Assembly (NCBI GenBank): GCA_013398055.1
Contig: VZRS01010758.1
Coordinates: 434,001-498,000 of the forward strand
Direction: 5' to 3'
DNA length: 64,000 bases
DNA from: Ifrita kowaldi
Taxonomy: Eukaryota; Chordata; Aves; Passeriformes; Cinclosomatidae
The position numbers were made by a program, and so were the translations under genes. Shown piece after piece: positions 13,501 to 27,330 of this stretch; the stretch's first letter is position 1; the number at the start of each line of letters is the position of its first letter. The notes under the pieces were generated by a model. It searched no databases, was not told the DNA's origin, and saw only the letters and a list, made by a program, of their open reading frames with translations.

Positions 13501-16500
13501 TCTGATCTCTGCTTCTGAGAAACCAAATGACAAAGCAGAGAGTTCTAGACCAACTCATGACAGTGGTACCTAATATTAAAAGGCAAAATACTTTCAATTT
13601 TAAATTTTTCTGGCTTAAATATTTCAGCTCTTGGCTTCTTTTTTCTTCCCAGTAGGAAGAAATAATCCACTGCTCACATAGTGACATGACAAATTATGTT
13701 TTATTGTAATGTTACTGAATTCTCTATTTGTACTATGGCAGGGGGTAAAACCAGTTAAAAGTATGCCTAGTGCAGTTTAGAATGCTGCCAGTTTTTATTT
13801 GCCACTCACAAAGACATACCATGTTTGCAACCAAAGAATTAATTCTCACTATGCAGGCATAGCACAGAGTTCTTGGCTCCAACCCACTGTGTGAGGAGAT
13901 ACTGATATTGTGTGCTCAAATCACAGCTGTACATCTGGTTACCTGCAATCAGAGACAACCAAGCAGGTAGAAAACTGCTGTAAGTGTTGTGCCAAACCTA
14001 AGTACCTAATAGACATAGCATTGTCCCAGCCCATATTGTCATATTGGCCATCTTAAGAATCTGCTGAGGAAGAGCAAGGTTTTACTATAATGCTGATCAA
14101 ATAGTCACTGCCAGGGGTGGTCCAACCTTTGCTGCAGCTCCTCAGCTCCCAGGAATGCAGTTAGGATCTTTCCTTGGCCCAATTCTCTCAAGTAAACTGG
14201 TCTACATTTTTAAATCGTGAGGAAGAAATTAACTTTTTTCCCCCTTTTTTTTCCATAGATTAATTTTATAACAGTGCAGTGAACCGTTGTGATTCGCCCA
14301 GGATCAGATTCAAAAACCAGTGTCTGGAAAGACACAGCTCCCAGTAAGAAAGCCAGGAGGCAGCAGTCTCAGCAGCACCAAACCATTAAAACAGTCCTGT
14401 GGCTTTGTGTAGTCTCAGCCTATGTCTGAAAGATCAGCGATTATGTTGTTAGCTGTGGCCAGAGAAGAGGGGAAATGGCACGGAAGACATCTACTAGAAG
14501 TCTTTTATCCAGTCTTTCACAGCAATCAGTGAAGTACTAATTCTGCCCATTTTTTTGCATAGGCAGGCACAAAAGGGATTTTTTTATAGCTACAGACTAA
14601 CACTTAAATTTAAAAACTCTACAGAGACACTTTAGTACAGAGCACTAATTTGACAACTATAGAAGCAGCAAGTGGGTTCAGACAAGGAGGAAGATTTCAA
14701 GCTTTATTACTAACTTGGCTGGGAAGCTAAAAAATTGAAAGCAAAAGCAGTCTGACAGATGCCAGAGAAGCAATTGAACTAAGGTAAACTTGAAAGTCCA
14801 TTCTAGTTGTACAGAAAGCTAAAAACAATTTTATCCCAATTCACTATAGCCTGTTCACCCGGAGAGAAGCAGAAAGTTTTGAAGCCCTGAGTCAGGAAAC
14901 CAGGGGTCCAGCCACAGAGCAGCTTAAAAACCAAAAGGATTAAAGAAACTGGCTGTACACTTTGCTTCAAAAACCATAAGCTGTGTGTTCCAGGTCTCAT
15001 AAATATCATGGTCCTTACATTAGAAGCAGGGCAGCTTATAGAAATCTCTAGGCTGCCTAGCTCAAAGCTGCAAGTAAAATAAATAAATAAATACCTTAGC
15101 TTTTAAAAACAAGGAGAACAATCACAATGTAAGATCTCACGGAGTTGAGAAACCTGCCAAAGATCAGCTTTCAGAACTTAAACAACAGTTCAGGGAATAC
15201 ACGCCACTACAGATCTCTACAGGACGTGCAGCTTTGTTTGTGGCACCATGTCTTCAAGTGCACTTCCCGCATGAATTCTAAAAAAACAGCACCAAGGGTG
15301 GGATTCTGTGTTTACTGCCTCCTAAGGATCCATCATTTGTAAATGAAAATACAGTATTTGCTAGATAGTAAGCACCTGGACCTTTAGCTCCTCTCAGGAT
15401 CTTGCACAGAATGGCAGTTCCTTCTTTGTGTCATTAATTAAAAGGAAACACATCTCCAAAGATGATACTCCGGCACAGCTGTCTAGTAATTTCATAATAT
15501 TCAAACTGTATTCTCCATTTCATCAGCACAAAGAGCCCCCAAAGATTTTGCACAGGGATAACTTGCAGCTATGTATATAATGTCACTAAATGCTATACCA
15601 AAAATGGACTAAATCCAGTGTGCTTGCTTCCAGTTAGCCCTCATGCGTCTTAGCTTCTGACAGACAACAGGAGGACAAATTGATGTTTGTCTTTATAGAG
15701 CCTTTTTATCTTCTTTACTTCTTAAAATAAACTGAAGCATCCAGATACAAACATGATTTCACAAAATGAACACATTTAAGGGGAATAAAGTACTTTGTGG
15801 AATTGCCTATCAGCACAGAATTGCAATTTTCTAAAATCAAAGTTACGTGATGGCCATTCTCTGTAAATATATAGAACTACCCAAAAACCATGCTTTATTC
15901 AGCAGAAATGTAAAGCAATTCACTTTACTGTGCTCTGGTGATGTCAGATAACAAAGATTTAAAAAACAGAAAAAAGTGCATAAAGGCAATACTGGGAATA
16001 CTGGCAGAAAAGATGGAAAAAAATGACAGAGAGAAAAGGAAAATTTACTAATTTAATTTTCCCCTTCAACAATTTCCCCTTCAACAAATGTATAGTACTA
16101 GGAATAAAGACAGATGCAACTTAGTGTATTTAGATACCTTAAATAATATACTATATAATAAAATAGTAAATAAAACTTATTTGTGATGTCAATATCAGAA
16201 ACTGAAGTGCAACTGTGATAAACTGGAACAGTGATAAATTCAATACCAGCAGTGCACAGAAAAGTGTGTATATACACTGCATACATCTCTTACTGTTTCA
16301 ATCACTAAATAAATTTGTGCTCTGTTATACATAGTTACTAGTCCCAGTTGCTGTTAAAAATCCACACATCATCAATCAAGCTCAACTGCTCACACAGAAT
16401 GTATTATTCGAAGGTCAGTGTAACACTGGACAGCCAAGGTAATGTTGATGAGAGCAAGATTATAAAGTAAGTTTGACATTTTTATGCTAAATCAATTCTG

Positions 16501-18204
16501 AGTGATGTGTGGATAAAAAAATTAATTTATCCCAAAGTGATAAATTACCAGTGCTTCAATCATTGCACAAAACAGCCCGGGCAGTTATCCTCACATTTTC
16601 CACAACAAATCTGTGTCCTTCCAGGGGCTACACGTAACCCATTCTGTGCAGAAAAGAACTTCCCATACACTACAGTTTGCATGTGGAATAAATCAATCTC
16701 AAGTTTAAGCTGATAACTGTTACATAAATTAAGAATGGATCACCACAGCATTCAGACAGTCTTTACTAGCATTCCTTACAAAAACAAACAAAAAAAGCAG
16801 CAATCCTACTACAAGACTTTTCAAATACAAAACCACTAAAATCCACAAAAGAAATGTATTCATTCTTTACTATACAAATTAGAGCTCCGAACAACATAAA
16901 AATCTCTCTGTAGGACTACCCAAACACATACTTTACCTAAGCCTTCTCCATGGCAAACTCCTTTTGCATCAGTCTTACGTTAACACTTGACTTGTTTTGT
17001 GTACCATGGGTCCACGCTACCTCTCATCTCAGCTGGAAGGTCAACGAACAGAGAGAAGGAGAGAAGCTTTTCTAGCCTTCTTCCAAAACAAACAGACCAG
17101 CATTTTTCAGTCTAATTCAGAACACGGACAGCCAGCCTGCCTAAGAGCCCAACTGTGGTTAGGGTTTGGTTTACCTCGTCCTAATACTGCAGAAACTTCA
17201 CGATCAAGTGCTACTTCTCAGCTGGGATGCCATAGCTAAGAAACAAGCCCTGGACATTGTGGCTACATGACACACAGTACATGCTCTACCAGGAGATCAG
17301 GTCCTTGGTCCATTACCTTCATCTTATTGCCCTGCCCCAGAGTCAGTATATAGAGCGTCACCTCCAGGTCTATACAAGATCTCCCTACAGACACAGCCAA
17401 GGACTATTGACATCCCTCCTTTCACATGCAGTTTACTGAATCAGTCTGGAGATGCACTAGCTTAGAGAGAAGAAAAAAAATGTTGTTAAATTTATTTAAT
17501 ATTGCGTAAAGAAGATATTCTCTGTCAAATTGTGGTCTGTCAAATATGGTTGCAGTTACCGATGTACAATATGAAATTATTTTAACACCACTGCCCCCCC
17601 AATGTAGGAAATGGAATATCGCAGAAACCTGAAAATTACCCTCTGAGAGAAAAATACATATATGTTGAACATATATTATACAGAGACTAAGGCATGTCAA
17701 CGTCAGCTAAAGGAAAGGAAGGACTCCAATGATGACCTGAAAGGTCTATAACTCACAGGATGAAGAAAGTGGATTACTCAAACACACTCTTAAAGAACTG
17801 ATCTTTACATGACATTTTCCAGGTAGGACTGCTGAAAGCAAATGAATGAACATAAACAAACCAAAAATGTACTTAACCAGACGGAGTTCTTGAGTAAAAC
17901 CATAAAAACAGGATGATCAAAACAGACTTTCTGTTACTAGAAATCAGACATTTTGAAAAATATACCTTCTCTAGTCAGTTGAATATTATAAACATCTGAT
18001 TTAAGAAAAAAATCACTCTGACTGCCAAGACAACCACAGTGCCTTAATTCCCATGAATGTAACTCGTTCTCCACGATGAGAAAGGGGAACTGCACAGAAT
18101 TTCTGAAGGCCTCTTGCTAAAACTGATATTCCAAGGCTTCTTAGGCTGCTTGCAGAATTACAGGGTGATGCAAAATCTTCAGGAGATTGTAATTAAGACC
18201 AAGT
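7563..18204. other. Long AT-rich non-coding stretch
   Basis: No gene or repeat family is recognised in most of this stretch. A block at about 8880-9000 has several CpGs and an open minus-strand frame but no clear donor. Scattered poly-A/poly-T tracts and an A/C-rich tract near 12881-12915 are present. Short open frames on both strands look like chance. Confidence 0.5.
16058..16087. repeat. Perfect tandem duplication, 2 x 15 bp
   Basis: TTTCCCCTTCAACAA occurs twice head to tail without mismatch. This is consistent with a recent replication-slippage duplication. Confidence 0.9.
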
Positions 18205-18250
18205 GCTGTTGATCTTTAAGGTTCCTTCCAACCCAAACCATCCTCTATGA
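18205..18250 (+). mobile_element. CR1 LINE 3'-tail remnant
   Basis: The segment reads GATCTTTAAGGTTCCTTCC followed by AACCCAAACCAT and CTATGA, which is the sense-strand 3' end of CR1 elements. Only the last 40 or so bases are recognisable, so this is a heavily truncated or decayed copy. Confidence 0.7.
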
Positions 18251-19214
18251 CTTCCAGGCTCTGAGCAAAGTCAAGGAAGACCATAGTCCTCATGTAGCTC
18301 ACCATCTACTGTAGCAAAACACATGCTCTGGCAAAAGCCTGTGTAAAACTGAAACATTTGCACTCCTCTGACCTAACATTTTGCAATAAAAAAATTTACT
18401 TCCTTCAGATTTTGCTAGAGTTTTGAAAGAATGACAAACAACAGGGAAGTTATAAATTCAAAGACACTCAACTCTTGAGTGGAAGAGCCAGGAAAAAAAG
18501 CTCTGCAGTCCCTGCCATCTGTAGTTGTGGTCTCTTACTACAAAATTCTTCCTCATAAAAGTTCCACCTGCTGCTTTTCCCATCCTCTCATCATTTCTTA
18601 GCTTACCATGAGGACACACAAGACTGGGGAGCTGGTCTTCTTGGGTGTAAGAAATACTAAAAGATGGGAAACACTTTGTTTCATTTCATTGGGTTGGTTT
18701 TCAGATGGATCAGTCCCTTAATTTGGTCACTGCACTGACTACACCATACATCTGTCAATGAAGCTGGTCAACAGTGGGAACGGACATCAGGGAGCAGCAA
18801 CATCAATCTGATCCTGCCAGAACATGTTACAACATCAAACTACAGTCTTTTCATTAAATTAATTAACCTTGATTTAATTAACAAGTGAATTAAATCAGTC
18901 CTCTTTCAGAGATAAAAAGCCATGTTGTCAATAAGATCCTACACTCACGACAACTCGGATCCTAATGTACTACCTCTGCTCTTGAGCAGACACTGTAGGC
19001 AAATGGTAGTATTTAACAAGGTCAAAATCTGTCAGTGTCACGGGGGCTTCTAACACTTTACCTCTCTGCATCTGAAGCCCTCAGAATGCCTGATGTGAAG
19101 AAAAAAAACTTCATGTGCTCCATCTTCCTGCTGTAGCTGCATGGCCTTTTAGGCCTGGAACCAAGTGATTACTGCTAGTTCAGGAGAGATCTGCACATGT
19201 TCTCTTGTACAGGG
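18251..19214. other. Unassigned unique sequence between CR1 tails
   Basis: No gene is seen. The sequence at about 18845-18900 is rich in TTAATTAA-type palindromic words. Confidence 0.5.
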
Positions 19215-19500
19215 TGAACATGCAGTGATAGGACAAGGGGAAATGGTCTAAAACTGAAAGAGAGCAGGTTTAGACTCGATATTAGAAAGCAATTCTTTAC
19301 TGGAAGAGCGGTGAGGCACAGGCACAGGTCGCCCAGAGAACTTGTGGACACCACAAACCTGAAAGCTTTCAAGGCCAGGCTGGATGGGGTTTGGAGCAAC
19401 CTGGTCTAGTGGAAGGTGTCCCTGCCCATGGCGAGGGGGCTGGAACACGATGACCGTTGAAGTCCCTTCGAACTCAAACCATTCTAAGATCCTATAATGT
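19215..19500 (+). mobile_element. CR1 LINE, 5'-truncated 3' end
   Basis: Diagnostic CR1 3'-region words appear in order on the plus strand: a GATAGGACAAGGGGAAATGG-like segment, TTTAGACTCGATATTAGAAA, GGCCAGGCTGGATGGG, GAGCAACCTGGTCTAGTGGA, GGTGTCCCTGCCCATGG, then AGTCCCTTCGAACTCAAACC and a decayed 8-bp terminal repeat (ATTCTAAGATCCTATAATG). It is non-coding 3'-UTR-type sequence. The copy is fairly intact and inserted in the orientation opposite to the large CR1 at 21-22 kb. Confidence 0.93.
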
Positions 19501-21102
19501 GCCACTGCTGTCCCGAGCAGCCTCAAAACTGCTTTCCATAGTTATCTGAGAGGTAGAAATATGGTTTTGAAATTTAAGCTGATTATTAATATAATCTTTT
19601 CTGAGAACAGAAGTAGTACAATTACTCAGTGTTATGCTTGGTAGGCTGCCTCAGGCGAGAGGAAGTGTGTATCTGTATATCAAGTCTGCGGATTCTCTTC
19701 ACCGTCTTTTACATTTATCTTTTACATTATGATTCCCTTTTACTTCTTAGGAATGCTTTGCTTGGGTAACATTATAATACATCATCAAGCATCTTTTACG
19801 CTTGTGCAAGTGCTCATATCCTCAGTCTTAATTCTTCATTAAGACGACTGTCAGCTGTTGTTTTGGGTAATGGAGTTTTTAAATCAGAAATAAAAATGTA
19901 TCAGAATGACCTCATGTTTTAAAAATACAAGAATGGTGTAACTAAGGTAATCACTCCTCCAGTATTCTGCACTCAATGCTATCCAAAATCAATAGTGAGA
20001 AATATCACTAGACAAAATGATACAATGCTGATAGATTATGTGTTGATTTACATGAACGTCAACATATTGGGAAACATTACAAACCATTTAAGCTACCATC
20101 AGAGTAGAGAACATTTAGGAATGAAAAAAAGACCAATAGTGCTTTATACACAATTTGGCTTTAAGGACCAGATGTGTTATAGCTTCCATATGTCTCAGCC
20201 TACTAAATGCATTTTTAATGGCAAGTTCTTGCAGAGCAAAATCTGCACAGTTGCTTGGGTAGTCTGTCAAAAGGCAAAATTTGCCCTGAACTTTATTTCA
20301 GTGATGCTTCTGCATGTCCTGGGAGCCCCACAAAGGTCACAGAAGGAACGGAAGCATCAGATTCAAACTACAAAAGGCCTTTTTGGACATTCCACCAATT
20401 TCCAAGGCATTAAATATAGATTATTGTTCTTATGACTCAGTATTTCCAGCCCTACTGATTAAGCATTTTGAAACTTTCCCTAGATAGTGATAGATCATTA
20501 GTACTGGAGCACTACCAAACCAATCATACATTTGTCTGTCAGAACGATACTGTTCCAAGAAATTGTCCCTCAACCAACAGCACTCTGGGTGCTACAGTTC
20601 CCCAGGCCTTTCAAACATCACTTTTTTTCTTGTTGTCTACTGACTCTAAAGGGCCCAAAGATCCCCAGTGGAATGAAACCTAGTAGAGTCCTACATTTCA
20701 TTGTACAAGCAGAAGCTCAGGACAAAAAATGCACAGAATACTCTTATGTGAAAATGACTTTTTCCAACAGGAATGAAGGGCAAAGTAATAGGTGCACACA
20801 AATGTGCCATTTGGCACATACTGGTATTGGGATCTCTTCTGAGTTCTCTGACATGTATTGTTCATTAAGCCAACATAAAAAAACCCCCATGTTTTGTATG
20901 ATAACTAGCGCTCCTTCAATTTCAACAGTGTTTCAATGATATAAAGGTCAAACTTCTATTTTGATAAAATTTATCCATATGTAAAGGATCTAAACTCTAA
21001 TTGAAATCTAGTAGGACTTAGAGTTAAGAAACACTGCCAAGGAGAACATCTGAATGGGTTATCACCAGAGAGGTGAGCCATTATAAGCTTTTACAGGCAC
21101 TT
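19501..21102. other. Unassigned sequence between CR1 copies
   Basis: One plus-strand frame is open over 19995-20435 and again over 20532-20939, with several stops between. The codons suggest no family and there is no convincing splice context, so I do not call a gene. Confidence 0.45.
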
Positions 21103-22310
21103 CCCAGAATCACAGAAGAGAGTTGGAAAGGACCTCTGTAAATCTACTAGTCCAACCTCCCTGCCAAGGCATGATCACCTAGAGCAGGTTACACAGGATC
21201 CAGGTGGGTTTGCAATGTCTCCAGACAGGAAGACTCCACAACCTTCCTGGGAGGCCAGTTCCAGAGTTCTCAAAGATGTTATTCCTCATGTTCAAGTGGA
21301 ATTTCTTATGATTTAGTTTACGGCAGTTACTCATTACCTGGTTTCTCGGAACCTCTGAAGAAAGTCTGGCACCTTCCTTTAAGATATTTACACGTATTGA
21401 TGAGAACCTCTCTCAGTCTTCTCTCCTCTCGACTAAGTAGGCCCAGCTCCCACAGTCACTCCTCATAAAAGAGATGCTCCTGACCCCTAATCAGCCCTAA
21501 TCCACTGGACCCTCTCCAGGAACTCCTTGTTTTTCTTTAACTGTGGAGACCAGAACTGAACACAGTACTCCAGCAGCGGCCTCACTAGGGTGGAGAAGAG
21601 CGAAAGGATCACGTCCTGTGACCTGCTGGCCACACTCTTCCCAGTGCACCCTAGGACACCACTGGCATCCCTGGCTGCAAGGGCACTGCTGACTCATGGT
21701 CAGTTCATCATCCATCAGGACTCCCAGGTCCCTTCTTGCAGAGCTGCTCTCTAGTAGGTCAGCCCCCAACCTGTACTGGTACTTGGGATTATTCCTCCCC
21801 AGGTGCAGGACCTCACACTTGCTCTTGCTGAACTTCTTTAGGTTTCTCTCTGCTCAGTTCTCCAGCCTATCACTGGCAGCACAGCCTTCAGCTGTATGAG
21901 CCACTGCCTCAGTGTCATATCATCAGCAAACTTGCCACGGGTACATTCTATCCCTTTGTCCAGGTCATTGACAAACAAGTTGAAGAAGATTGGTCCCAGT
22001 GTTGGTCTCCGGGGAATGCCGCTGGCTACAGGCCTCCAGCTGGATTCTACTCTGCTGATCATGACCCTCTGAGCTCTGCCATTCACTTGGTTCTTGATCC
22101 ACCTCACTGTCCATTCATCCAACCCATATTTCCTGAGCTTACCTGAAAGGATCTTTTGGGAGACAATGTCAAAAGCTTTGCTGAAGTCAAGGTAGACAAT
22201 ATCCACCACCCTCCCCTCATCAATCCATCCTGCCATGCCATCATAGAAGGCTATCACAGTGATCAAACACCATTTTCCCTTGGTGAATCCATGCTGACTA
22301 CTCCTGAAGA
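21103..22310 (-). mobile_element. CR1 LINE, 5'-truncated, about 1.2 kb
   Basis: The left end carries the reverse complement of a CR1 3' tail (AATCACAGAAGAG followed by GTTGGAAAGGACCTC). Rightward come the antisense 3' UTR, the end of ORF2 and part of the reverse transcriptase. Homology fades near 22310, so the copy lacks the endonuclease and the start of the polymerase. It is the longest CR1 copy in the window. 5' truncation is usual for CR1 because target-primed reverse transcription starts at the 3' end and often stops early. The copy is degenerate and cannot be autonomous. Confidence 0.93.
21497..22290 (-). pseudogene. CR1 ORF2 reverse transcriptase fragment, frameshifted
   Basis: Read on the minus strand, the frame ending at 21838 contains reverse transcriptase motif A (YLDFSKAFD, near 22194-22168), a motif B region where GIPRRPTLGP replaces the family's usual GxPQGSxLGP, the FNLFVNDLDKGI segment, and motif C as FADD followed by MTL near 21930. 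After motif C the frame is lost. The downstream ORF2 part resumes in another frame near 21769 (GADLLESSSARRDLGVLMDD) and is again disrupted. The endonuclease domain is absent. In an intact element this protein primes and copies its own RNA at a nicked target. Here it is a dead relic. Confidence 0.9.
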
Positions 22311-25300
22311 ACAGCCTACACTTATCCAGGTTTGTAGTGCAAAGGTAATTCAGTCAGAGTACTCCAGATCTGCTGCATGTTAACAGGGTGTGCACAGGCT
22401 GTTCACTGCAATGACTTTTAGCAACTTTAACTTGATTGCATACTTGATACCACAGAGTAATAATTATACATGTCTAAAAACATAGAATCAAGACGTAAGT
22501 TATTGATCAGTCATATAAGAGTAATTTTAAATATGGACAAACGTTAACACAGAAGTTTCAGTGAACTTCTCTATTGCTACCAGAAAAAAAAGATTAAATT
22601 AGGATACATGAAGGGGTAATTCTGTTGTAAATTCTCAAAACAAACAAATCTTTAAACTTGTATTTTTGTAGTCCCGAATAAGGTTAATTCCATGGACAAA
22701 TTTCAAGGCAACCTGAAGATTCCAGTCTGTAAAGGCAGTTTCATGTAGCAAACTGATCTTCACCTTAACGCATTGTCATGGGTTATAAAATAGATCAAAT
22801 TCCACTGCAAGTCAAAGAAAAATTTTACTACTTTTTGAATGTCAAAGATGGCTTTTTCCTTATCTACCACCTGCAATAAAACTCCATCTGAAGTACCTTA
22901 GAGAACATTCAACCTCTAATTGTTATTTTACTGCTTTTAGAATCCTGTAGTGAGCAATCACTGAATTATTGTCAGTGATGATAAGTTTTCAAACAAATGC
23001 CCTCTTAAAAAAGCCCACATGCATACTTCATACTCGGAAAAACCCAAGCACCTTCAAACTCATGAGGAAAAAAAAATAGTTTCAGATACAATGTTCGAAT
23101 CAACCACTAGATTTACAAAACACCTCAAACAGACTTACACCACTAAATACAAGCTTCTTTGCAAGTGATTTAACATTACTATGTTGTCTCTTTGTTCTGC
23201 AATTTCCTCTATGCTGGAGAAACTTCACCATTTTGGACCTGCAAAGTTCTGTGTTCAAACAAGGATGTGCTTGAGATCAGACTCAGTGATGGGGATGTCA
23301 GTTAGCCAACAATTAGTTAAAAAAATCCCAAACAAGTACTTCAGCACAGTTGCCAATTATCCTGAAATTAAAATTCAACACCCAATCACTCTTAATCTAA
23401 CCAGTGTAAGGAACATACATGGAAAGAGAGATCATTTTGAGGGGTTTGGTTGTTGGGGTTTTTTTTTCTTGTTTGCTGCAATGGAGATATGTCCCTCTTC
23501 TTATATTGGCTTAAAAAAAAAAGAAGTTGTTGTAAACACTTTTTCGGGGGGATAAAAATAGGAAAAACTCCCAGCACGCCTAGTCAGTGAAGGCCTTTCT
23601 AAAATGAATATTGCAGATTTCATGCTAAAGACACATGACTATTCAGTTGTCCTCACATTAAACCTGAATTCCTGTTTCCTCTGACAAGTATGTTTATTGG
23701 AAATTAGAAAATGTATAAATTTGATCAAAGACAGACTTTGTACTTGGCAACCTCTTCTAAAATATCACATCTGTCAGACAGAGGTTACTTATTAAAGCAT
23801 TAAATTGAACATCTTATCCCAGTAACTAACTACTGCCTTTCTCCTCTCCAGTCAATCCTAGCAGATTAGTTCATTTATTGTTAAAACCTTCACACATACC
23901 AGATCTTAAACCTCTAAATATGCCAAAGACCACTGTTTAATATGTGTTTTGTTTCTTAAGGAAACTATGAAAAGTGAGAAAATTTTGCAGTAGTTTGGGC
24001 TTGCTTCAAGTGCTGAAACAGATCAGAGTTGTTGTAGCATAATTACAATGAAATACTCCTAAACAGTATCTTTTAGATTGGATATAACATGTTCTTTTCA
24101 CTCAATACTACTTAAGCAGCATGACAGGCACATTACCTCAGTTGATAAAGGCCAAGGCCCTGTGGAAATACATGGCATATGTATCATACTTAATTCTGCT
24201 CTCAAACCAAGTGTATGGGTCTGAACCATCTGCAGAAAAAAACCTTATGAAATGAGATACAGCTTCTAGATAAGTCATTAATATCAGTATAATTTTTCAG
24301 AGTCATGGGAGAAGCAAACAGGTCATGTTTCTAGCAATATGCTTTATCTAAACCATAAGAACATAAGGTTTGGTTCTGAAGCAGGTCTTTCTATTTTATT
24401 AAACAACATGAAAACAAACCCATTTAGAAGTAAGAATCAAATGGGTCAGACTGAATTCAAGTATTTCCCCCCATTCAAGAAGTTCTGTGAATTTAAGAGA
24501 CTGTGAGCACTTAGTCTGAACATTTTGAAAACCTTCTGTGCATTCCCCTCTATCTACTTCAGTCTGGATAGGAGACATGAGACTTAGAGACTTGACTTCT
24601 CAGACTGAGTCTTGAATCTAAGATGATATATGTGGTGTTATTTTCAGAACTCTAGATTCCTACACACTTCTGTATTAAAAACTGATTATTGTGTTGTAAG
24701 TCATAGTGATTAGATTTGTTTGTTTATTCAGAATATATGCTCCCTGCGAACAAATTAACTGGAGTGGAAGAAAATTACTTTCTTGTTGACTTACCTAGAC
24801 AACTCTTCAAAACTTTATTGAACATATAATGTTTTTTATTTGTATAAATACCATCATTAAATTACTTTACAGTTTTATAGAAAAGCTTGCACCATTTTGC
24901 TTATATAAACTGCAAGTGAACTAGTCTTGCCCTCAGCGTTTACCCTTCAAACTGTTCCAGCCAACTTGAAAAGCAAATGTGATGCAGAGAGAAGAAACAA
25001 TACAGAAGATCTCTTTTTCAAGCAAGTAAATTCTAATTTTTCTCCCATTTAAAAACAATGTCCCTAAAGATAAGTTGTTCAGGGCACACGTGCAGAACAG
25101 GCACACTTATCTGAACTTCCCCAAGAAGTTGATAACAGGACTGTTGTTAAAGCAGTCAAATGGATTTATAGGGTTTAGGAAATGCTTAAACTAGAAGGAT
25201 TAATTACTACTAAAGTGACTCCCAAACCATTAAATTTTATCAAATGCACTTCCTTTGATCAGATAGTCCTTGACAGCTGTCAAAATGTTAAACTTTAAAT

Positions 25301-26282
25301 ATATCACTAAGCTTAGAACTACCTCGAGAGAATTTTGATTTTCTTATTAACATCGCTGTAAGGATGGCACTATCAGCTTCATACTGATAATTTTCTCCTT
25401 TTCAACCATTTATTAGTGAATAAAGGTATAAGATATAATGCAATAATGAAAGAAAACTTGAATTTGAGCTTCAGAGTTAACAAAATGATCTGGCAAACAT
25501 TAAAATGCAATTGATCAGATTATCACAGGTCTCTCACAGCTCCCACAGCCTGTTCCTGCTGAGTAATGACAATGTCTGAAAGGTAACAGGGATACAAGAG
25601 TTTGGTAGTGTTACAGCATGATCACTGTGACAATGCTCGTGCGATTGCATTTTGCTCAGCTATTCAGTCATTCAGGTAGGGTGCTTAAGTAGACTGCTGA
25701 CATGTGAAAACACTGCTTCTTTGAACATTCTAAGTGAAGCACTTATCCTGCAAATGTCATTGTTATTTTGATCACGGTGTTCACAAAACAGTGAAGGGCT
25801 AATGGAAGCTCCAAGTGAACTCTATGCAATCCAAAACAAACAAAAAGGAAGTATCTGAACTATTACTAGCCTTCTACTCCACTAGATTACAGAGTTTCAG
25901 CACAGCTCGATATCCTGCACCTTACCCAAAGCCTCATGCTAAAATAACAAGCTACTCTGACTTTCCTCCAGTTTTACATGTTATGCTTCTACTAAAACAC
26001 ACAAAACTACCTCCTCACAAAATTTTTAACAAGTTTGTCCCCATTCAAGGGAGAAATGAATTTTAAAGCACCTTCTGAAGAGAGAAATTTAGGAGGAAAA
26101 TTTACTGCTAAAAACTGTTTCCATACAAACTGTTAAATCTAACATGTCACAGTTTTGTTCTGTATACAAGTATTTTATCTTGATACATATACAGACTGAT
26201 AAATCACATACATTAAAATTAATTGTCCTGATGGTGCTTCCTTGACTGGCTTATTCATAGCTACCTTAGTCATAACATTGTC
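22311..26282. other. AT-rich unique sequence, no gene seen
   Basis: No repeat family or coding exon is recognised. A T9 run near 23460 follows a G/T-rich stretch, and a short purine-rich run lies near 23511-23530. Confidence 0.5.
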
Positions 26283-26313
26283 TTTTTTTTTTGGGGGGGG
26301 GGCGGGGGGGGGG
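26283..26313 (+). repeat. Homopolymer block T10-G10-C-G10
   Basis: Ten T, ten G, one C and ten G follow without other interruption. The two G tracts could supply four or more GGG runs on the plus strand, enough for an intramolecular G-quadruplex. Such tracts are also prone to length errors in sequencing and assembly. Confidence 0.9.
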
Positions 26314-27330
26314 TTGAGCAATTACAGGGAAATTTCTCCTAGATTAAAACCTGCCAGATTCACTTGTATTCCCTCATCTTCACAAAATCCCTTTAGTCCA
26401 AGATGTAGAACTAGCAGTAGATGGATTTAGTATACCAAAGACTACCCTACAACAAAAACAAAAACTACATACCACTGGAAAAGATGATTATCTATCAGTG
26501 GAAAGGTAGAAATCAAGGCCCATTGCTGAACTTGCTGACTGTAGCATAAAGACTATTTGAAAATTATGTTCTCTGACTATGAAGAAAACACAGAATTTTT
26601 GTTGTTGCTCACAATGAGAACTATGACTATCTGCTTAGGATCTAACACTAGAATCAGTGAATCAAGCTGAAAGAGATAATTTTTAGAAAGCTACTCTAAA
26701 ATGGCTTGGGAAAAAAAAATCAAAATCGTTCAGCTGAAAACTAACTTGCTGCCACTATCATTTGCAAGAACTGTAACAGAACTGTCCAGTGATTTCACTC
26801 TGTAGGATGTTAAGTGGAACCCAGTGTCCCCCACCGAGGTACCACACAGCCTTCTCAGTGCCCCCACACCCTACCAGCCCCTCCAGCACAGGCTGGCCAG
26901 AGTCCCAGCTCCAGAGGAATGGGAAGTCTCCAAGTGCTGCCATCCCCGAGGGCCCCTTCCACAACCAGCAGCTCAGTCCTCATCTTGACTGTTACCGAGA
27001 CTGCAGGAAAACCCCACAGGAAACATTGAAAACAACTAAGTAACAACCAGCTTTGCCCACATTTAATCCACCAAGTTCTCACTGGTGGAAATCTCACTGA
27101 CAAAAGAAACAACTTGTACTTTAATTTGGTGAGGTGACTCAAGAAAGTGTTGCAGACTTTTTGCTTGCTTTGCCTTAAAGATTTCCACTGAAACCCTGGA
27201 TGAGGATAATTTTCAGGCAGCATTAATGCCTGGGTACACACCTCTACCATCCTGCAACAGGTGCCAGAGAGATGGGGGCAGATTTTGCTGTAAGACTCCA
27301 TTGGTGTTTTGTCAGTCAAGAAATCCACTG

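Noticed and set aside
19995..20939. Two open plus-strand stretches in the same frame
   Set aside because: Several in-frame stops lie between 20433 and 20505, there are no splice signals of note and no recognisable protein.
23085..23110. GTTCGAATC resembling a tRNA T-loop
   Set aside because: No acceptor stem, D-arm or anticodon arm can be built around it.
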